From assembly GCA_011800155.1 (NCBI GenBank), contig CM022377.1, positions 1,922,001 to 1,986,000 of the forward strand: DNA of 64,000 nucleotides, given 5' to 3'. The stretch is from Flammulina velutipes. Its lineage: Eukaryota; Basidiomycota; Agaricomycetes; Agaricales; Physalacriaceae. Below, one piece after another: positions 42,934-55,708 of the stretch. The notes beneath the pieces were generated by a model. It worked only from the letters and a program-made list of their open reading frames with translations. It made no database searches and was not told where the DNA came from. Within the stretch, counting starts at the first letter, position 1; each line of letters starts with the position of its first letter. Made by a program: the position numbers and the translations under genes.

Positions 42934-44227
42934 ATGGCTAGCAATGCGACAGTAGTTGACTTGAATGGTAAGGTAGCGATAGTCACTGGAGGAAAGTAGG
43001 TTCACTTGTTCATTCAACTACTATCTATCCAGATCCCTCTCACTTTTGTGATATTGTAGCAGAGGCCTGGGGTTAGCTACCGTGAGGCATCTTCTCCGCG
43101 CGGGAGCAAAGGTCTATCTTGCTGCACGCAATGAAGCTCAAGCAACGCAAGTAATCGAACAGCTCAAACGCGAAGATGACTTGCGTGGGGAAGTCGTTTA
43201 TCTGGAGTTGGACCTGAGCGACCCGAATCTTGCCAGAAAATCTGCGGAGGAGTTCAAGACGAAGGAGAAGCGTTTGGATATCTTGGGTGAGCGTTGCAAT
43301 GCTCCGTCTGACTATATTGGCCCTTATATCAAAACGCGTATAGTCAATAATGCTGCGAAGTGCGTCTTTCACTATCTGTCGCCTTGATAATGCAGTGATT
43401 CAAATAATCTCTCTGTAGGTTGCAAGGTCCATACCAAGAAAGCTTTGATGGTACGTATCAATGCTTCATGTTAGTGGATGCCTGTAGTGGAACTTACATT
43501 TATTTGTTCTACTTAGGAATGTCGGACATAGTTGTCGTCAAGTGCTCTTTCCGTATTCTAAAGCAATATGATAGCCCTACTGACCACCTTTTCATAGCTA
43601 TCTGAGTCCTTTTGTCTTCACCCATCACCTCATTCCTGTTCTCTCGGCCACTGCCCAGCAACCAGGATCTGATGTTAGGATCGTTAACGTAGGCTATTTC
43701 CAACCGTATTTTTCATGCTGATAATCTGACCGATCGCCCAGATAGTTTCCATGGCTCACAAATTTACTCCAGCTCCATTCAAAATCGATTCGTTGAAGGA
43801 CCTTAACGTTAAGTACCCCAGGGCGATCCTCGTGTCTGGGTTCTTGCGTTATTCGCACAGCAAGCTTCTGGTCGTTCTCTGGACCACAGCCCTCCAACGT
43901 TACTTCAAGGCTAATTCCACGGACGTCGTCGTCACTGCCATCCATCCTGGCGGAGTCAATACGTTCTCTGACAGATTACCATTCTTCCTTCGTCCTCTTG
44001 CTGTGCTGACAATGGAGAAGCCGGAGGTTGGCGCACTGACAAGCTTTTTTGCCGCCACCAATGCAAAGGTGGCGCAGGAGAAGGAGAAGTATCAAGGGGC
44101 GTATCTTGTGCCCAAGCCCACGCCAGGCAGTATTGCTCCAGCTGCCGCTATTGCCAGGAATGAAGATTCATCTCGACATCTCTGGGAAGTGACGATGAAT
44201 TATATCGAAGGAAAGGACCTCGCTTGA
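42934..44227 (+). CDS. Short-chain dehydrogenase/reductase (SDR)
   Basis: Six or so introns join in phase from MASNATVVDLNGKVAIVTGG at 42934. Family features in order: the cofactor loop TGGN|RGLGLAT (TGxxxGxG), the strand-end acidic pair in ELDLSDPNLA, the NNAAK block (VNNAA|K), NYLSPFVFTHHLIPVL (equivalent to NHLGPF), IVN|IVSMAHKF carrying the catalytic Ser, and YSHSK, the catalytic Y-x-x-x-K. HPGGVNTF follows, as PG does in classical SDRs. Length is about 330 residues. It is of the WW-oxidoreductase/retinol-dehydrogenase-like type common in fungi; the loop TGGNRGLG with ARNEAQA suggests NADP(H), but the substrate is unknown. The small internal exons mean no single frame covers the gene. Confidence 0.88.
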
Positions 44228-44410
44228 AAATAGGAAAATGATGTATTACCTTGTATGATTAACAACAATTACGCCATACTCCCAGAACAATGTACTACAA
44301 GTTCCATTTACGCTGCATATGCAAGCCTTCCAATTTAACGCTAGGAAATGAATATAGCTCAAGTTTGAATCTGTTGGCCGCCGGCAATGATCCACCCTTT
44401 CCCTTCTTCC

Positions 44411-45580
44411 ATGATGGAGGCATACATTTCTGAGCTCGAAGCGAAACTCAATCTCCTTGAACGCTTTGTCCGGTCTCTCGTGATTTTTGGAGTTGACAGT
44501 AGCCTGTTGGCCAAGGCGGAGGAAGCGATGTGGGCGGAAGACATATCAGGAAGTGTTTCCGGATCGTCGACAGTTCAAACGCGACTGTCGTCCTGCGATT
44601 TCGCTGTAGACTCTACTGGGCACAAGGCGTGTACTCTATTTCTTTGCGGCAGACTATTCTGATGTATGACACTGACAGATTCGCATCTCCAAAGGCGTTG
44701 GCACCTTGTCGCAGCAACAACTTGAAGCTGTGTTGTCTCTCGAAAAGATATGTCAGAGATTTAGTGGGTCGGATTTGGGCTCGCTTGAAGAGAGCTTCAA
44801 TTCCGTAAGTTTTCCCAACTCTTTGTTAGACTACGTTGACGATGAGGCTCCAATTGTCAGCTTCCCGCCGCCTCTTCTCATGAAATTTCGGACTCTCGAC
44901 CCTCAACCTGTACGCCTAGTCTGATATCGATACCTACGACATCTTTGACTGCTCGCGTTGCATCATCGGATATAGTTTCTGCTGCACCTGTCGCTGATAC
45001 TACATCTATGGACACTCCTATGGCGGGAAAGACCTTCATAATACGCGCGCCTCTATCTCAGGATATCAGCCCTCGTAAACGACAAGCACCTTCGATACGC
45101 AAGCCTATCTCTCAGCTCAAGCCCAAACTACGCACTGCCGATCCGCATCACTATCCCGCCAATGCCAGAGACTCGTCTACTCGTCCGATGGATCTTTCCT
45201 CTTCGCAAGATCCTATGAATCCGGACATCACCCTACCGCCCTCATCACGCTGTTCTATTCGAAGGAAACGTGCCCCCGTCAAGCCACCACCTCCCTCCTC
45301 GAAGGAAGCTGCCATCTCGAAACTCCCTGTTAGCACTACTATCGCCACCAAACGCGCAGTACCAAACGCAGCGCAAAAGCAGCCTACCTCTCTTGGACCG
45401 ACGCTCTCAAATGGGATGTCTTCCAACCATACTACACAACCATCCCTACGACGACGGCCCTCGTTATACCAACCTACTTTATCATCGTCTCTGAAATCTT
45501 CCTCGCCGCCGAAACTCACGTCTGGAGGGATTGCAAAGAAAATCAATCGGAAGCGTAACAGTATCATTAATATCTTTTGA
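44411..45580 (+). CDS. Unknown protein, N-terminal coiled coil and disordered basic tail
   Basis: The start MMEAYISELEAKLNLLERFV gives a heptad-like helix. A first intron ends at CAG before IRISKGVGTLSQQQLEAVLS and LEKICQRFSGSDLGSLEESF. A second intron (GTAAGT...CAG) leads to LPAASSHEISDSRPSTCTPS and a long disordered Ser/Pro/Thr/Lys-rich tail containing RKRAPVKPPPPSSKEAA and ending KKINRKRNSIINIF. No enzyme motif is seen. The Lys/Arg-rich end could be a nuclear signal. The donor of the first intron was not fixed. I do not recognise the family. Confidence 0.55.
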
Positions 45581-45659
45581 ATGTAGCATGCACATAATCC
45601 GATTCGTTTTGTAAACTCGTTCTATCTGTTGGGTACGGAACGTTTGCAAGGGCTTCCCA

Positions 45660-47501
45660 TCACCGCCAATACCAATACTTCTCGGGAAGTTCTGGTTCGT
45701 TTCCGATGGCGAATCCACGGACGTGATCTTTCCTCTCCACAGAATCCAAAAGCTGAATGCGAACACGCATGCCCTCGTTGACCAACGTACGTATTCCTTT
45801 CAAGTCGATTGAACCTCCGTCCGCGATGATCATCTCGTCCGTATCAGCGTAATACAGGAGAGTATCGGATGCCCACGGCGAAATGCGATGCAAAACGAAC
45901 TCGAAGTCCTTGAGACGAGCGCTCATGCATCCATACCATCGAGCTTGAAGCATGCGCACGAATATGTCGTCGAAGTAGGGGAGATAACCTGCGTCATTGT
46001 TAAAATGGAGAGACAGCGACGTTATATTAGGGAAGAAGTCATTGTGCTGGCCCGGGTGAGTGATGGCGGTGGGATAGAGTCTGTGAAAGATGCCAGTGAC
46101 GGCTTCCGCGGCGCTGTATTTTTCGTGAGGGGTTACCGGTACCATCGGGTCCGAAGGTCTTAAATGCATGACAAGGTTGGTGATATTTTTCGCCGATTCC
46201 CATGCTGCGAAGTATGCGACGACAGAGGGTGTGATGTGTTCCAGTCGCAGAAGGGTGATATTTGGACAATGCAACCGGTAGAGGCATGATGCTAAGATCC
46301 CTAACGGGACTAGAAAGGATGAAATGTGCAGGTCTTCCAAACATGGGAAAGAAAGATGTTGTAGAAAAAGCATGTCGTCGACGGAGAGTTGTCGAAGCTT
46401 GGGAAGCTCTATGATCCTTGGACTCGCGGGGAAAAGGATATCGCTGTCCAAATTTTCCGAGGTACTCCCCGTATGGAGAGACAATGATGATAGCTGATGA
46501 CAATGCCCAAGCATATCGATGTAACCCTGCAGATTATTCTCGGAGAGGACATTGAACGCAGTCACGTTCAAAGTTGTGAGCTGTGAGCACGGCAGATCCC
46601 CAACGAAAGTATCAACCAGAGTGACATGGCGAAGATTGGGGACGGGTGGGGATTCAGAGAAATCAACGAAAGCAATGGTATTGCATGCATTTTCGAATCG
46701 CAATTCGACAAGTTGCGGGAATCCAGCTGAAGCGGTAGCAGCGAACAGAGCCCGTATATCTGCTTCGCCTACCATTCCAAGGATTATCATGATCCTACGC
46801 CAACGTGCAGACTCGGTGCATAGCCGAGAAACGATGTAACTCTCCAACTCGTGTGACTCTGGTGATTGTCCTTCGTCGGGGACCTGGCCATTCAGCTGGA
46901 ACACTGCGTCGATGGGTTGCTGGAGTGAACGCTCCAGAGCTAGGTCCAGCGCCTTCCGCGCCACGTTGGGAGGCTTGATAATAGTAGCGTAAAAGGGCAC
47001 TTCCAGCAAGAGTTTTGCCCATATGGACGAGCAAGAGACGATCGTCTCACGCCAGTGACGCGATACGCGTGATATCGCCCAGTGAGCTCCTTCGATATCG
47101 AGCATGCGGCAGGACGGCCTGTTATGCTTCCCATCGAAGGAGAAACACGCGTAATGGAAGATAGTAGAGAGGATTTCGGGAGGGAGGAGGCGAATGGGAG
47201 ATGTTAGGGCTTTGTAGCGTGCAGCGATGGTCAAGAGAGAATCCCTGTCTCGTTGCATGCGAGCTATGATCTGTTCCATGCCTTCTAGCTGGCCTTGGAG
47301 TGCTGAAATGTCTTTGTGGATTCGGGGTAGAATATCCATGTTGACATAGTTAAATGCTGAGTCGCAAGGGAAATCATTTGAGAGGCGAACAGGTTGGAGA
47401 ATGGGGGATGTCATTAGAAGATTCTCGTAGTATTGGGTACGAAGGACTGGTGTCGTGCATGCCGGGCATTGCTCAGGTCTGTCAGCCGTGGTGGTGTGCA
47501 T
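45660..47501 (-). CDS. F-box protein 3
   Basis: Intact 613-residue single-exon frame. The N-terminus QCPACTTPVLRTQYYENLL carries a C-x2-C pair, shared with F-box protein 2. SPIRLLPPEILSTIFHYACF is the F-box and HWAISRVSRHWRETIVSC the conserved follow-up. The rest is leucine-rich, with degenerate LRR units. It is predicted to link a substrate to Skp1-Cul1. It serves as the reference showing that the copy at 33218-35067 is frameshifted. Confidence 0.88.
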   Translation of the reverse strand: MHTTTADRPEQCPACTTPVLRTQYYENLLMTSPILQPVRLSNDFPCDSAFNYVNMDILPRIHKDISALQGQLEGMEQIIARMQRDRDSLLTIAARYKALTSPIRLLPPEILSTIFHYACFSFDGKHNRPSCRMLDIEGAHWAISRVSRHWRETIVSCSSIWAKLLLEVPFYATIIKPPNVARKALDLALERSLQQPIDAVFQLNGQVPDEGQSPESHELESYIVSRLCTESARWRRIMIILGMVGEADIRALFAATASAGFPQLVELRFENACNTIAFVDFSESPPVPNLRHVTLVDTFVGDLPCSQLTTLNVTAFNVLSENNLQGYIDMLGHCHQLSSLSLHTGSTSENLDSDILFPASPRIIELPKLRQLSVDDMLFLQHLSFPCLEDLHISSFLVPLGILASCLYRLHCPNITLLRLEHITPSVVAYFAAWESAKNITNLVMHLRPSDPMVPVTPHEKYSAAEAVTGIFHRLYPTAITHPGQHNDFFPNITSLSLHFNNDAGYLPYFDDIFVRMLQARWYGCMSARLKDFEFVLHRISPWASDTLLYYADTDEMIIADGGSIDLKGIRTLVNEGMRVRIQLLDSVERKDHVRGFAIGNEPELPEKYWYWR

Positions 47502-47714
47502 ACCTACGCATGTACATTTGGTTTAGTCGATAACTGACTGACGAGGGGTTAGTGGCGTACTTCACAGTTGAAACGTTTTGGAGAATGGACTTCAAGCAAG
47601 ATCTGATAGCGTAAGAAGGTATCTGGACGACAAGGGCAGGCTGAGCTCGGATATCGGACCGCGTTTCCAAAACAAAATAATTAAAGACCACCAAAACACT
47701 CTAGGTATTCTAAA

Positions 47715-50015
47715 TTACATACGCTCTCCGCTCCATATATTCAAGCCCACGAGATATGACTGAAAGTCCTGCCATACATCCTCATTCCATCCATTGGTAA
47801 GATACACTTCTTCGCTGAACCCATCCCAAGTACCCGTGTCGATATCCGCGCGTGTTCTCTTCTTTGACTCTCCAGGATCCTGTCGTGGCACATCCAGAAG
47901 TTCAAAGATCTCGCGAATCATATCACTGAGAGGGGTATCATGAGCAATCCAGCCCATCGAATAGGTGACCCCACAAAACTCACTGGTATCGTCCCGCCAC
48001 CTGCCACCGATCCTCATGCCTCCCCAACACATCCATCAGCTTCCTGACATCTTCCATGTCCTTCCCACCGGTTACCGTCCCATCCTTGACGCTAAGAAGA
48101 AGCACAATCGCCGAAAACAACACTGACGCGAACGCGGTCGGGAGGGGGAAAATGGCTGGGAACGCCTTGTCATACGCCTGGATAACGTGAGCACACGACC
48201 GTGCAGCGGTAGCGCACATAGCTATGCTGGAAAAGTTGCTTTTAAGGCGGATGAAGGGTAGGTGGATTTGGATTTGGACCCAGTAATATGCGCTGTATAG
48301 GACCATCGAACCAGGTGTAGGAGCGTGCGGGTTCCAACGCACTACAAAGAAGTTAATAAATGGTATAAAGTCATGATGCCGACTGGAGTACATACAATGG
48401 TCCGGAATGGAGTCCAACCAGTTGTTCAAAGCGGAGTCCAGTTCTACTGCAACGTTGTGACCCCAAGGTGAGCAACCAATGGTATCCCAAAATGCAGAGC
48501 GACTGATAGATTGGATGGTCGTCTGCGCAAAGCTGAAGATATTCAAAAGCTTCAGTAACAGTATCCACGTCGAAACTTCAGCTTGGATTCCCGGGGGTTG
48601 GGTCCATGGATTTGAGGGATCGGCAAACAGTTCGCCTGGCCAGTACTCGTCATCGACCTCTAAGGGGTAGTCGGCGTCAAACCTAAATTGCACAAGTTAG
48701 TTCAATAAAACTGATAGAAGTACGACTGCGGCTTACTCGTCCTCGTTGGTCATCCTCATTTTTGCAGATAGCGTGCTCACATACACGTCAAGGACCATCA
48801 ACGTCCACCATGCCCTTTTGAGCATCTCATTCTCTACCGTCCACTCTACTCCCTCCTTTCTCTTCAGCCTATGCACATTCTTGCTCTGTGCTAGCCGAAT
48901 TCCCATCCCCGTCAACAGCCAACATTGATGAGGGATCGCGAGAGCGTATGCGTAAAGCGTCATGAGGGGGAAGAGTTGTATGTGCCACAGTATGTCCTCT
49001 TGAAGAATGTACTGCCCAGCTCTGACGGGCTCGAGTTGACTGTAGTACGTCCATCCTCTGTAATGACCTTCGCCAACGCGTGGATCATCTGAGTAGCGCG
49101 CCCCAAGCGCACATGCGGCTAGAACAACTGAGCCAAACGAATGCGACGAGTAGTGTAGCCCCGAATTTATCTGGCGCAAGAAGGTTGGTTCGTGTATGAG
49201 GCGGAAATGAGGATTGGTGGTCCGAAAAAAGAGACCGATCAGGCCGACCAAGAGATCTGGTGGAGGGAACAACAGAATATTGGATGGGGTGACTGGGAGG
49301 TAATATAGTGGGTTGTCATGAGGAAACCAGAATTCTGGTCGTCGAACGACAGGTTTGTGATTAACACCGAGTTCTTCCTTGAGTTGGAGGGTAGTTGTGA
49401 GGGATTTGGCATGCTCGACTGCACCAAAGCGTTCCCCAGTGAGCTGCAAACGCTTCAATGGCTCCTCTATTGGGTGGGCTGGGTCACCGAAAGTCGAAGA
49501 ATGGGATGGCCCGGACGTAGACGTCGAGGGCGTAGCCGAAGTCGATCGACGCTCTGCAGCCTTGAGTGCGGCTTCCAGCCTTCGGGTGTGCAGAGCGAAC
49601 TCTTTGAGCAATGCACGAATGACTTTGTCGTCTCGCGGCGGGACGTAGGGTGTCGTTTCAGAAAGGATCTCGTCAACGTAGACATGGAGGTCGTCGATTA
49701 TTGTTTCCGTATCCCAGGAAAGTATACTGGCATTTGAAGGGAGTCCACGATTCTACAGAAACCCTTGAGTTATGTGCGTCCGGGATATATCACTACACAC
49801 CTTTCTAGTCAATGCAGCAAGGTGCGTGCATGGTATATCTGACGCTATGCAGTTTGAGCATTTGTTACCTGGTCGTTGCGCACTGTCGCCTTAGAGAATA
49901 TTAGAAACGCTGAACGCGTGTTGCGACGCGACGTACATCGTATTTTCTTCGTCCTGCATTGGTCGCAAGAGCCATGCAATCTTCGTTTCTTCGAGCCAGG
50001 AATTGGATCATTCAT
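47715..50015 (-). CDS. Zn2Cys6 fungal transcription factor
   Basis: The start at 50015 (MNDPIPGSKKRRLHG) is followed at once by the binuclear zinc cluster: SCDQCRTKKIR|CDS, AQRPGNKCSNCIASDIPC. A short intron (GTACGT...AAG, about 49898-49938) falls inside the cluster. A basic linker and coiled segment (EFALHTRRLEAALKAAERRS) follow. The middle region has PHDNPLYYLPVTPSNILLFP and PDLLVGLIGLFFRTTNPHFR, the start of the fungal-specific TF domain, with EDILWHIQLFPLMTLYAYAL after it. The C-terminal exons end GLNIWSGERM. Several introns. The relatives are Gal4-class regulators of metabolism; the target genes are unknown, although the flanking genes are candidates. About 640 residues. Confidence 0.85.
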
Positions 50016-50218
50016 GGCCGTCTTGAGAAGGGTCGTCCGCAGTTGTTTAGCATTCTTCCAAGTGTTTTGAATGCAAACTAAAAGGCGATGATGATAGACG
50101 GTGCGTGAAGCCCGCAGCTAGATGTTTATCCGTGATATCATTTATTATTGTTATTTTCACAATTATATTCACAAAAAGAATTGCTTTCCCTGTATCCAAC
50201 ATCCATCTGCTCTAAATT

Positions 50219-52539
50219 ATGCCTGGTCCTGGTAGCAAGAAATCCAAGAGCAAGACGAAGCCTGCGATACAAAAGTCCGAGCCAAAGTCGAAACCAGTAC
50301 CATATGAATACATTGGGCAGATTGACAACGCTGAAGGATGGTATCTGGTTATCGACGAACTATGTAAAATCTACAAGGTCCCGGGTGCGCGTTTATCTAG
50401 AAACCAGGTTCAGAAGCTAACGGAGGTTTAGATCTGACAACGCGAAGCGGCCTGAAGAAAGTTCACGCCAATTTCGACGTTCTCTATCGACGTCTCGACG
50501 ACGCGTATGAAGCGCATCAGGACAATGATAAATTCACTGGGGGCATCATTGGTATCTACGCAAAGATGTGTGCAGATGTCTTGCTTCGCAACAAACTTTT
50601 CGCGAAAGGTAAGCATTATCTTCCGGGCGTATAGTGACTAACCCGAAATGTCCAGGATTTCTGCGACGAATGCTACCTCTTTTGCGACAAGAAATCACGC
50701 GCCATCTTGTTCTCCGTGCCCTCTCATCTATCACCCACAGCTCTGGAGAGCAAGTCAGGATAGAGATTGCGCGCGAAGCCAACTTTCTCGCAAAATCTTT
50801 ACTGGACTTCCCCGATGACCACATAGGATCCGAACTGGCCGTCGCTGTGCTATCCCATTCCCTCTCGTGTATCGTCCTCTATGAACACCAATCCATTGCG
50901 CCAGAGGTCTTCGCTTCCCTCGATATGCCACTTATCGTCAAGGCCGTTGTTACGGCTTGCCAACGGCCGACCGCGTCGCCGTACACCATCGACCACGGTA
51001 ACGAACTCCTGGCCATGGCGACATTGCATTGTACTGCAGCCTTCCACTCCAATCCATCCGCCATTACCCTCCTAGTGGCCGGTCTGCGTAGCAAAGACTG
51101 GACGTTCAGATGTACATGCCTCGGTGGCTTGATACGACTCCATCGAAAAAACGCGGAGGACGATACCCGTGTCATGGATCCCAACAAACTCATGGACTCC
51201 GTCGAACGCGGTTTCCCTCCTCATATCAGTGAAATATTGATGAACTATGGCATCAAGATCTGCGAAACTACCGTGACCGTGCAAACTTCCGTGGAATTTA
51301 CCAAGGCGATAATGGCATGCGCCCAGGACCACGACCTCTATCGGCTGGGGCTGACGATAGCGGACTGTATTCTTCGAACGGAGTTTTCTGTTCCACAGGG
51401 CATGTTTCAATCTCAGAATCCGCGGACTGGGGAAATGGAGACAGTCGACGTAGGCCTTCCTTTTATGAGATGGGACGACTCCCTTCCCCACTGTGCGAGC
51501 GCCATCCGCTCGCGAGGCAAGCCCTCCGAAATGGACAAGGCGGATATCCTTGACATCAAGTACCGCATCATGAAGGGGCAGCTGAGCTCTGCATTCGACA
51601 TGGCCCGACGATCTCTTGTACGGAATCCTCATTGCGCGTACTACCAGTATGCCTTGTCACTGTCGGCAGACGCTGAGCTGGGCCTGAAGTCGTCTAAGAA
51701 GGGGCTGAAGTGTCGTGAGACCTCCCCATTTTTGCGATTCCAGCTTATGCAGAGGGCGGTGGAGCATGCGGGGGAGCTGGGCATAAGCAAGTTGCAGGAC
51801 GTCTCGGCTCATGGCGATAGGGCATGGCAGGAAGGCACTGCTTTCTTGATGAGTGCGCTGGAAGATTCCAGGATCTTCATCCAACACGCACCTCCAGATA
51901 ACCGACACTTGAAGCGCGTGTTGTATTGGAACATCTTACTTCGTCTAGCAACGGAAGGGCCAGAACTCAGCTTGGAGCTCAACGAGTTACAGGTCAGTTT
52001 CCCATTTGGGAATAGTGTTCCAAGATTCAAAATCTTTTTGATTCGTACAGCGTGTTCGTAGGCAACTCAAGCTGGCCGATGAGATCGGAACCTACGTTGG
52101 GATGCCTCCGCCAAATACCTATCTACGACAAACACAGAGTACGGTGCTCAAGTTGTACGCTGAGGCTAGTCGCGAATGGGGTGACACCATCTCGAGACGC
52201 GACGCACAGTCCGAGACAGTTGAAGACGTCGAGAGTTACGATGACGGTGATGACCATGACCATGAACCGGGACATCGACACCGACGCTCCCAGGACTTGG
52301 ACGAGGAGATCGCAGCCTGGGTAGACGGTCTCCGGTTGGACGACGCCGAGAAGCCATGCAAACCGCACCGACTCCACCCCAAGATCAACTCAAACCACGT
52401 CGAACTGTATCGCTGTTCCTGGTGCAGCAATCCCAGTGCCATTCTCAAGAAATGCTCAGGTTGTGCGGCGACACGATATTGTGATGCGGGGTGTCAGAAG
52501 TCGCATTGGTCGGAACACAAAAAACAATGTAAAAAGTAG
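50219..52539 (+). CDS. MYND zinc-finger protein with helical-repeat body
   Basis: Exon 1 ([18 protein letters not shown], Lys-rich) joins via [21 protein letters not shown] to exon 2, then [19 protein letters not shown] in the large exon 3. That exon is mostly alpha-helical, ARM/TPR-like ([57 protein letters not shown]). The last exon ends with a MYND finger: [38 protein letters not shown], all eight zinc ligands present. MYND fingers bind short Pro-rich partners. It is divergent from the Zn2Cys6 gene with only about 200 bp between their starts, so they may share control elements. About 690 residues. Confidence 0.85.
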
Positions 52540-52905
52540 CTCGGGGGCTCTAGATCTGAAGGGTGTCAATTGACAATACTTGTACGCTAAATACTTTAAA
52601 TCCTGTCAATGTCAATCGATATCCATATCCGCTCGCTTTTGTTGTTCCCCTTTTTTACACTAGATCGGCGGACCGCAGAGGCTTATGACCGTCAACGGTC
52701 TTGTGTATAATAGAGCTCAAGCTTGGTATACAGTCAATGCAGCAACGTCATGTAGAATTTCAGAGGCTTAGAGTAAGGATGAAAGATATCACAACCTAGC
52801 ATTTTCTAATATCGGTGCTAAAAGTGGTGGAAGGTGGGATCCACACACGCCCACAAAATGTAGGGTTAGGGTTATTGGCTTTCTTTCAACTTTCATGAAC
52901 CGCTC

Positions 52906-53995
52906 ATGTTGAGCTTAATTCTCTTGACCTGCCTCTCCACTCCGTTATTCTACTTTATTAGACGCTCAAGATCGACGCCGCTACGCCTTTTTGTGTCCCT
53001 GCACACCCTCATACTCATACATAATGCCATCGTACATCCGCCGCCTAATATCTTCACAAGATTACATCTACCGCTTTCAATGCCTACGGACTCCCTGCGC
53101 GCCCTTCTTTTAAAGCATTCGCCGGAACCAACTCTCCCCAAACCCGTAGAACAGCTGCTGGGACGCATGAACAGCTTTGACACGAGGACGTTGTATGTGA
53201 GGTGTGTGCTTTAGCTGGCGCGTTCAAATCCCGGAGCTGAAAGGACAGCATAGATTTGGACACGATGCTCTTGCCTTGTGCGAGTTTTGTCGATCTTACG
53301 GAGATTTTGCCCTTTATGCCTTGCCCAAGATGCTCATAGCATACGTCCGTGAAGTTGTTGTCATCGGGGTGCGTACGCCATTCATCCTTACTTACGCCTA
53401 CTCACTGATGGCCACAGCTACTGACCATACGCGGGACAGGCCACGAACAATGGCGCATACCAGCTGTCTGTTTACTCATCGCTGCGGCTGGCGCTGAAGC
53501 CTACCTACGCTCAACGGTTGTAATCCAAATCAAAGAAGGCGAAGATGTATTCATGGTCAGTACCACTGGCGCTGTCGTGAAACTATGCTGATGTCCTTTC
53601 AGTGGAACGACATGTTGGAAATCGCGCGTGCTGTGGTCTTTGTCGCTGTTCCAATTATCATCGACTGCATACTCCCCGTACGAGCCTCCACCTCCCCACC
53701 ACACCCCGCAGAACCTATCCTGCAATCTCTCAATACGCGTCTGCATGCACTCAAATATTATCGTGGGGCGATCATGCGCTCTCCAACTCTTAATGGAAAC
53801 GCACGCGCATGGTGGGATCGTCAGCGAAAGGAAGGCGAATGGATTCGAGAGGACGGCCGTGTTCAAGCCATCGCTAGGGGCATCGGTATACCGTACGAAG
53901 GACCTGAGCCTAAACTGCGAGCAACCGCTCAGGCTGTAGCTGGAGAATTTGTACGCCTTGGTATACCGCCAAGTGCAAACATCGGTGTGCAATAG
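52906..53995 (+). CDS. Multi-span membrane protein, unknown
   Basis: Four exons in phase. The N-terminal hydrophobic helix MLSLILLTCLSTPLFYFI is followed by RRSR and a second segment (LFVSLHTLILIHNAIV). GHDALALCEFCRSYGDFALY and LPKMLIAYVREVVVIG form exon 2. Exon 3 has PAVCLLIAAAGAEAYL, and exon 4 ARAVVFVAVPIIIDCILPV, a last membrane segment, then a soluble C-terminus with YYRGAIMRSPTLNGNARAW and GIGIPYEGPEPKLRATAQ. The pattern, with two N-terminal and two or more later helices, suggests an organelle membrane protein. I do not recognise its function. About 300 residues. Confidence 0.72.
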
Positions 53996-54713
53996 AACGT
54001 GGAAAACCAAATATCCTTTCGTCCTGGACGTTGCCTGGACGGTCCAAACTGTCCAACAACGATCGACCGGCATTTTCCGAAGTTCGCAGTGGCGTCCCCA
54101 CGCTAGGTAATTATTCACTAAAATCGACAGTCCAGACACTCGAGGGCCTTCTTAGCTGTTTATCTCGTTAGTGCGCTTTAGTTTGTTGTTCTGAAGGTCA
54201 TAGGTCTGACTAAACCGAAGGTCAGAGGCACAATTCAATTGTCGTGCGGGGACAATAGATACCCATCATTCGATATATGATCGACCTCGCCCTTGTTCTC
54301 TAAAAAACTCGTATGCCGTTTGACAGGATAATTTCATACTGGAGTGCTCGTATTGTCACAACTGTAAGAAAGCGTCTGCCTTTTTCGATTTATGAGGTTC
54401 TAATGAGTTGTAGAGATAGTGAGATTTAGCGTAAACCAACTCTCTCGGTGGCGAATTCAGTACTGTCCTTCATCTGAACTGTCGTGCGGATGCTTCCTTA
54501 GTCTCTCACGGACGCTTGACACTTGAACAACAAAGTTTAGGAACTTAGGAACAGATCCGTTGAATCCGCTGCGTTCGATCTTCTTCACCGCTCAATAGGT
54601 ATAAAGGGTTCAAGGGATCTCTCGTTGGTATCTCAAAGGCACTTCGTGTCTATTTGTTCTCCATTTCCGCACTCGTGGCCCTCCTTCTTTATATCTACTA
54701 GATCTCACTCATC
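53996..54713. other. Intergenic region
   Basis: About 720 bp without a supported gene. The right end is the promoter of the next gene; a TATAAA stands at 54600-54605. Confidence 0.4.
54600..54605 (+). promoter_or_regulatory. TATA box of the CPL1-like gene
   Basis: TATAAA 109-114 nt upstream of the ATG at 54714. Confidence 0.5.
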
Positions 54714-55708
54714 ATGCACTTCTTCTCTACTCTTCTCACGCTCTCTCTACTCGCAGCCACACAGGCCCATGTTATCGAAGGCCTCGTCCAACGGGCTTCC
54801 AGTGGAGGTCGTAAGGAGATGTGCGGTTGCTTCTCTGGCTCCGTCAGCGTCAAGTCTCGCTACAGCAACAGCCAAATCGGTTGTGGATCCTACAGTCGTA
54901 TGTTTCTTCTTTGTCCTCGCCTCATGGTTAGCTCACCGTCCCTCTAGAAACTGTCTGCTTGTGCGCAGGGGATATCGAGAAGTGGCTCGATTCCAACGAC
55001 TCTGGCAATGTCGGCAAGAACGCCATCCGTTACGGTGGAAAGAGTAACGCTATAGACTGCTTCGCGGACATGGTACGTTTCCTTCACCTCCTCGTCGTTC
55101 AGTTTTTGATCTCCTCCTTCCAGATCAACCGTGACCACAACAAGAAGCAGTGCGACTTCCCCAATAGAGCCCGCTCGAAGTGCAACAAAAACAACTATTG
55201 CGACTACGAGTGTCCCGACAACTACGTCAAGGAGAACGGATACTGCAAATGCCCCAAGCGGTTCAACCTGTGCTCTAACGGGAGCTGCCAAAACCAGGCC
55301 TGCCCATCTGGCGTCCCTTCACTCCCCCACAAGCGCGATATGCAATACTGGGGCATGCAGACGCAGAAGGCTTGTGAGTTTGGCTGGAAGGCGTGTGGAA
55401 TTATTGGCGGCGGCCCCCGCGATTGGGAATGTGTCGATGTCAAAAACGATCTCGAGAGCTGTATGTTCTATTCCTGTCATTTCAATTCCGTTCCTAACGT
55501 GCGTTGTACAGGTGGTGGCTGCCCCGCCGACATCCTCTCCTCTCTCACCGGCCACGGTAGTGGCGTCGACTGTACGAGCCTTCGGGGCGTCTCTGACGTT
55601 TCTTGCGTTTCTGGTCGGTGTGCGGTGCACAAGTGCATGTCTGGATTCAATGTTTCTATTAGCGGGCACGAGTGCGAAGAGGAGCGCTTATCCGCCGCTA
55701 GACAGTAG
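54714..55708 (+). CDS. Secreted CPL1-like cysteine-rich protein
   Basis: Four exons. The signal peptide is MHFFSTLLTLSLLAATQAH. Exon 1 ends CGSYS; exon 2 is KTVCLCAGDIEKWLDSNDSG and onward; exon 3 has NNYCDYECPDNYVKENGYC, an EGF-like or EB-like Cys cluster, and then the start of the CPL1-like domain, DWECVDVKNDLESC. Exon 4 completes it as GGGCPADIL, GSGVDCTSLRGVSDVSCVSG and RCAVHKCMSGFNVSISGHEC. Such proteins are numerous in basidiomycetes; the namesake is a capsule-related secreted protein of Cryptococcus. The role here is unknown, probably extracellular or wall-related. About 240 residues with even Cys spacing suggesting disulfides. Confidence 0.85.
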
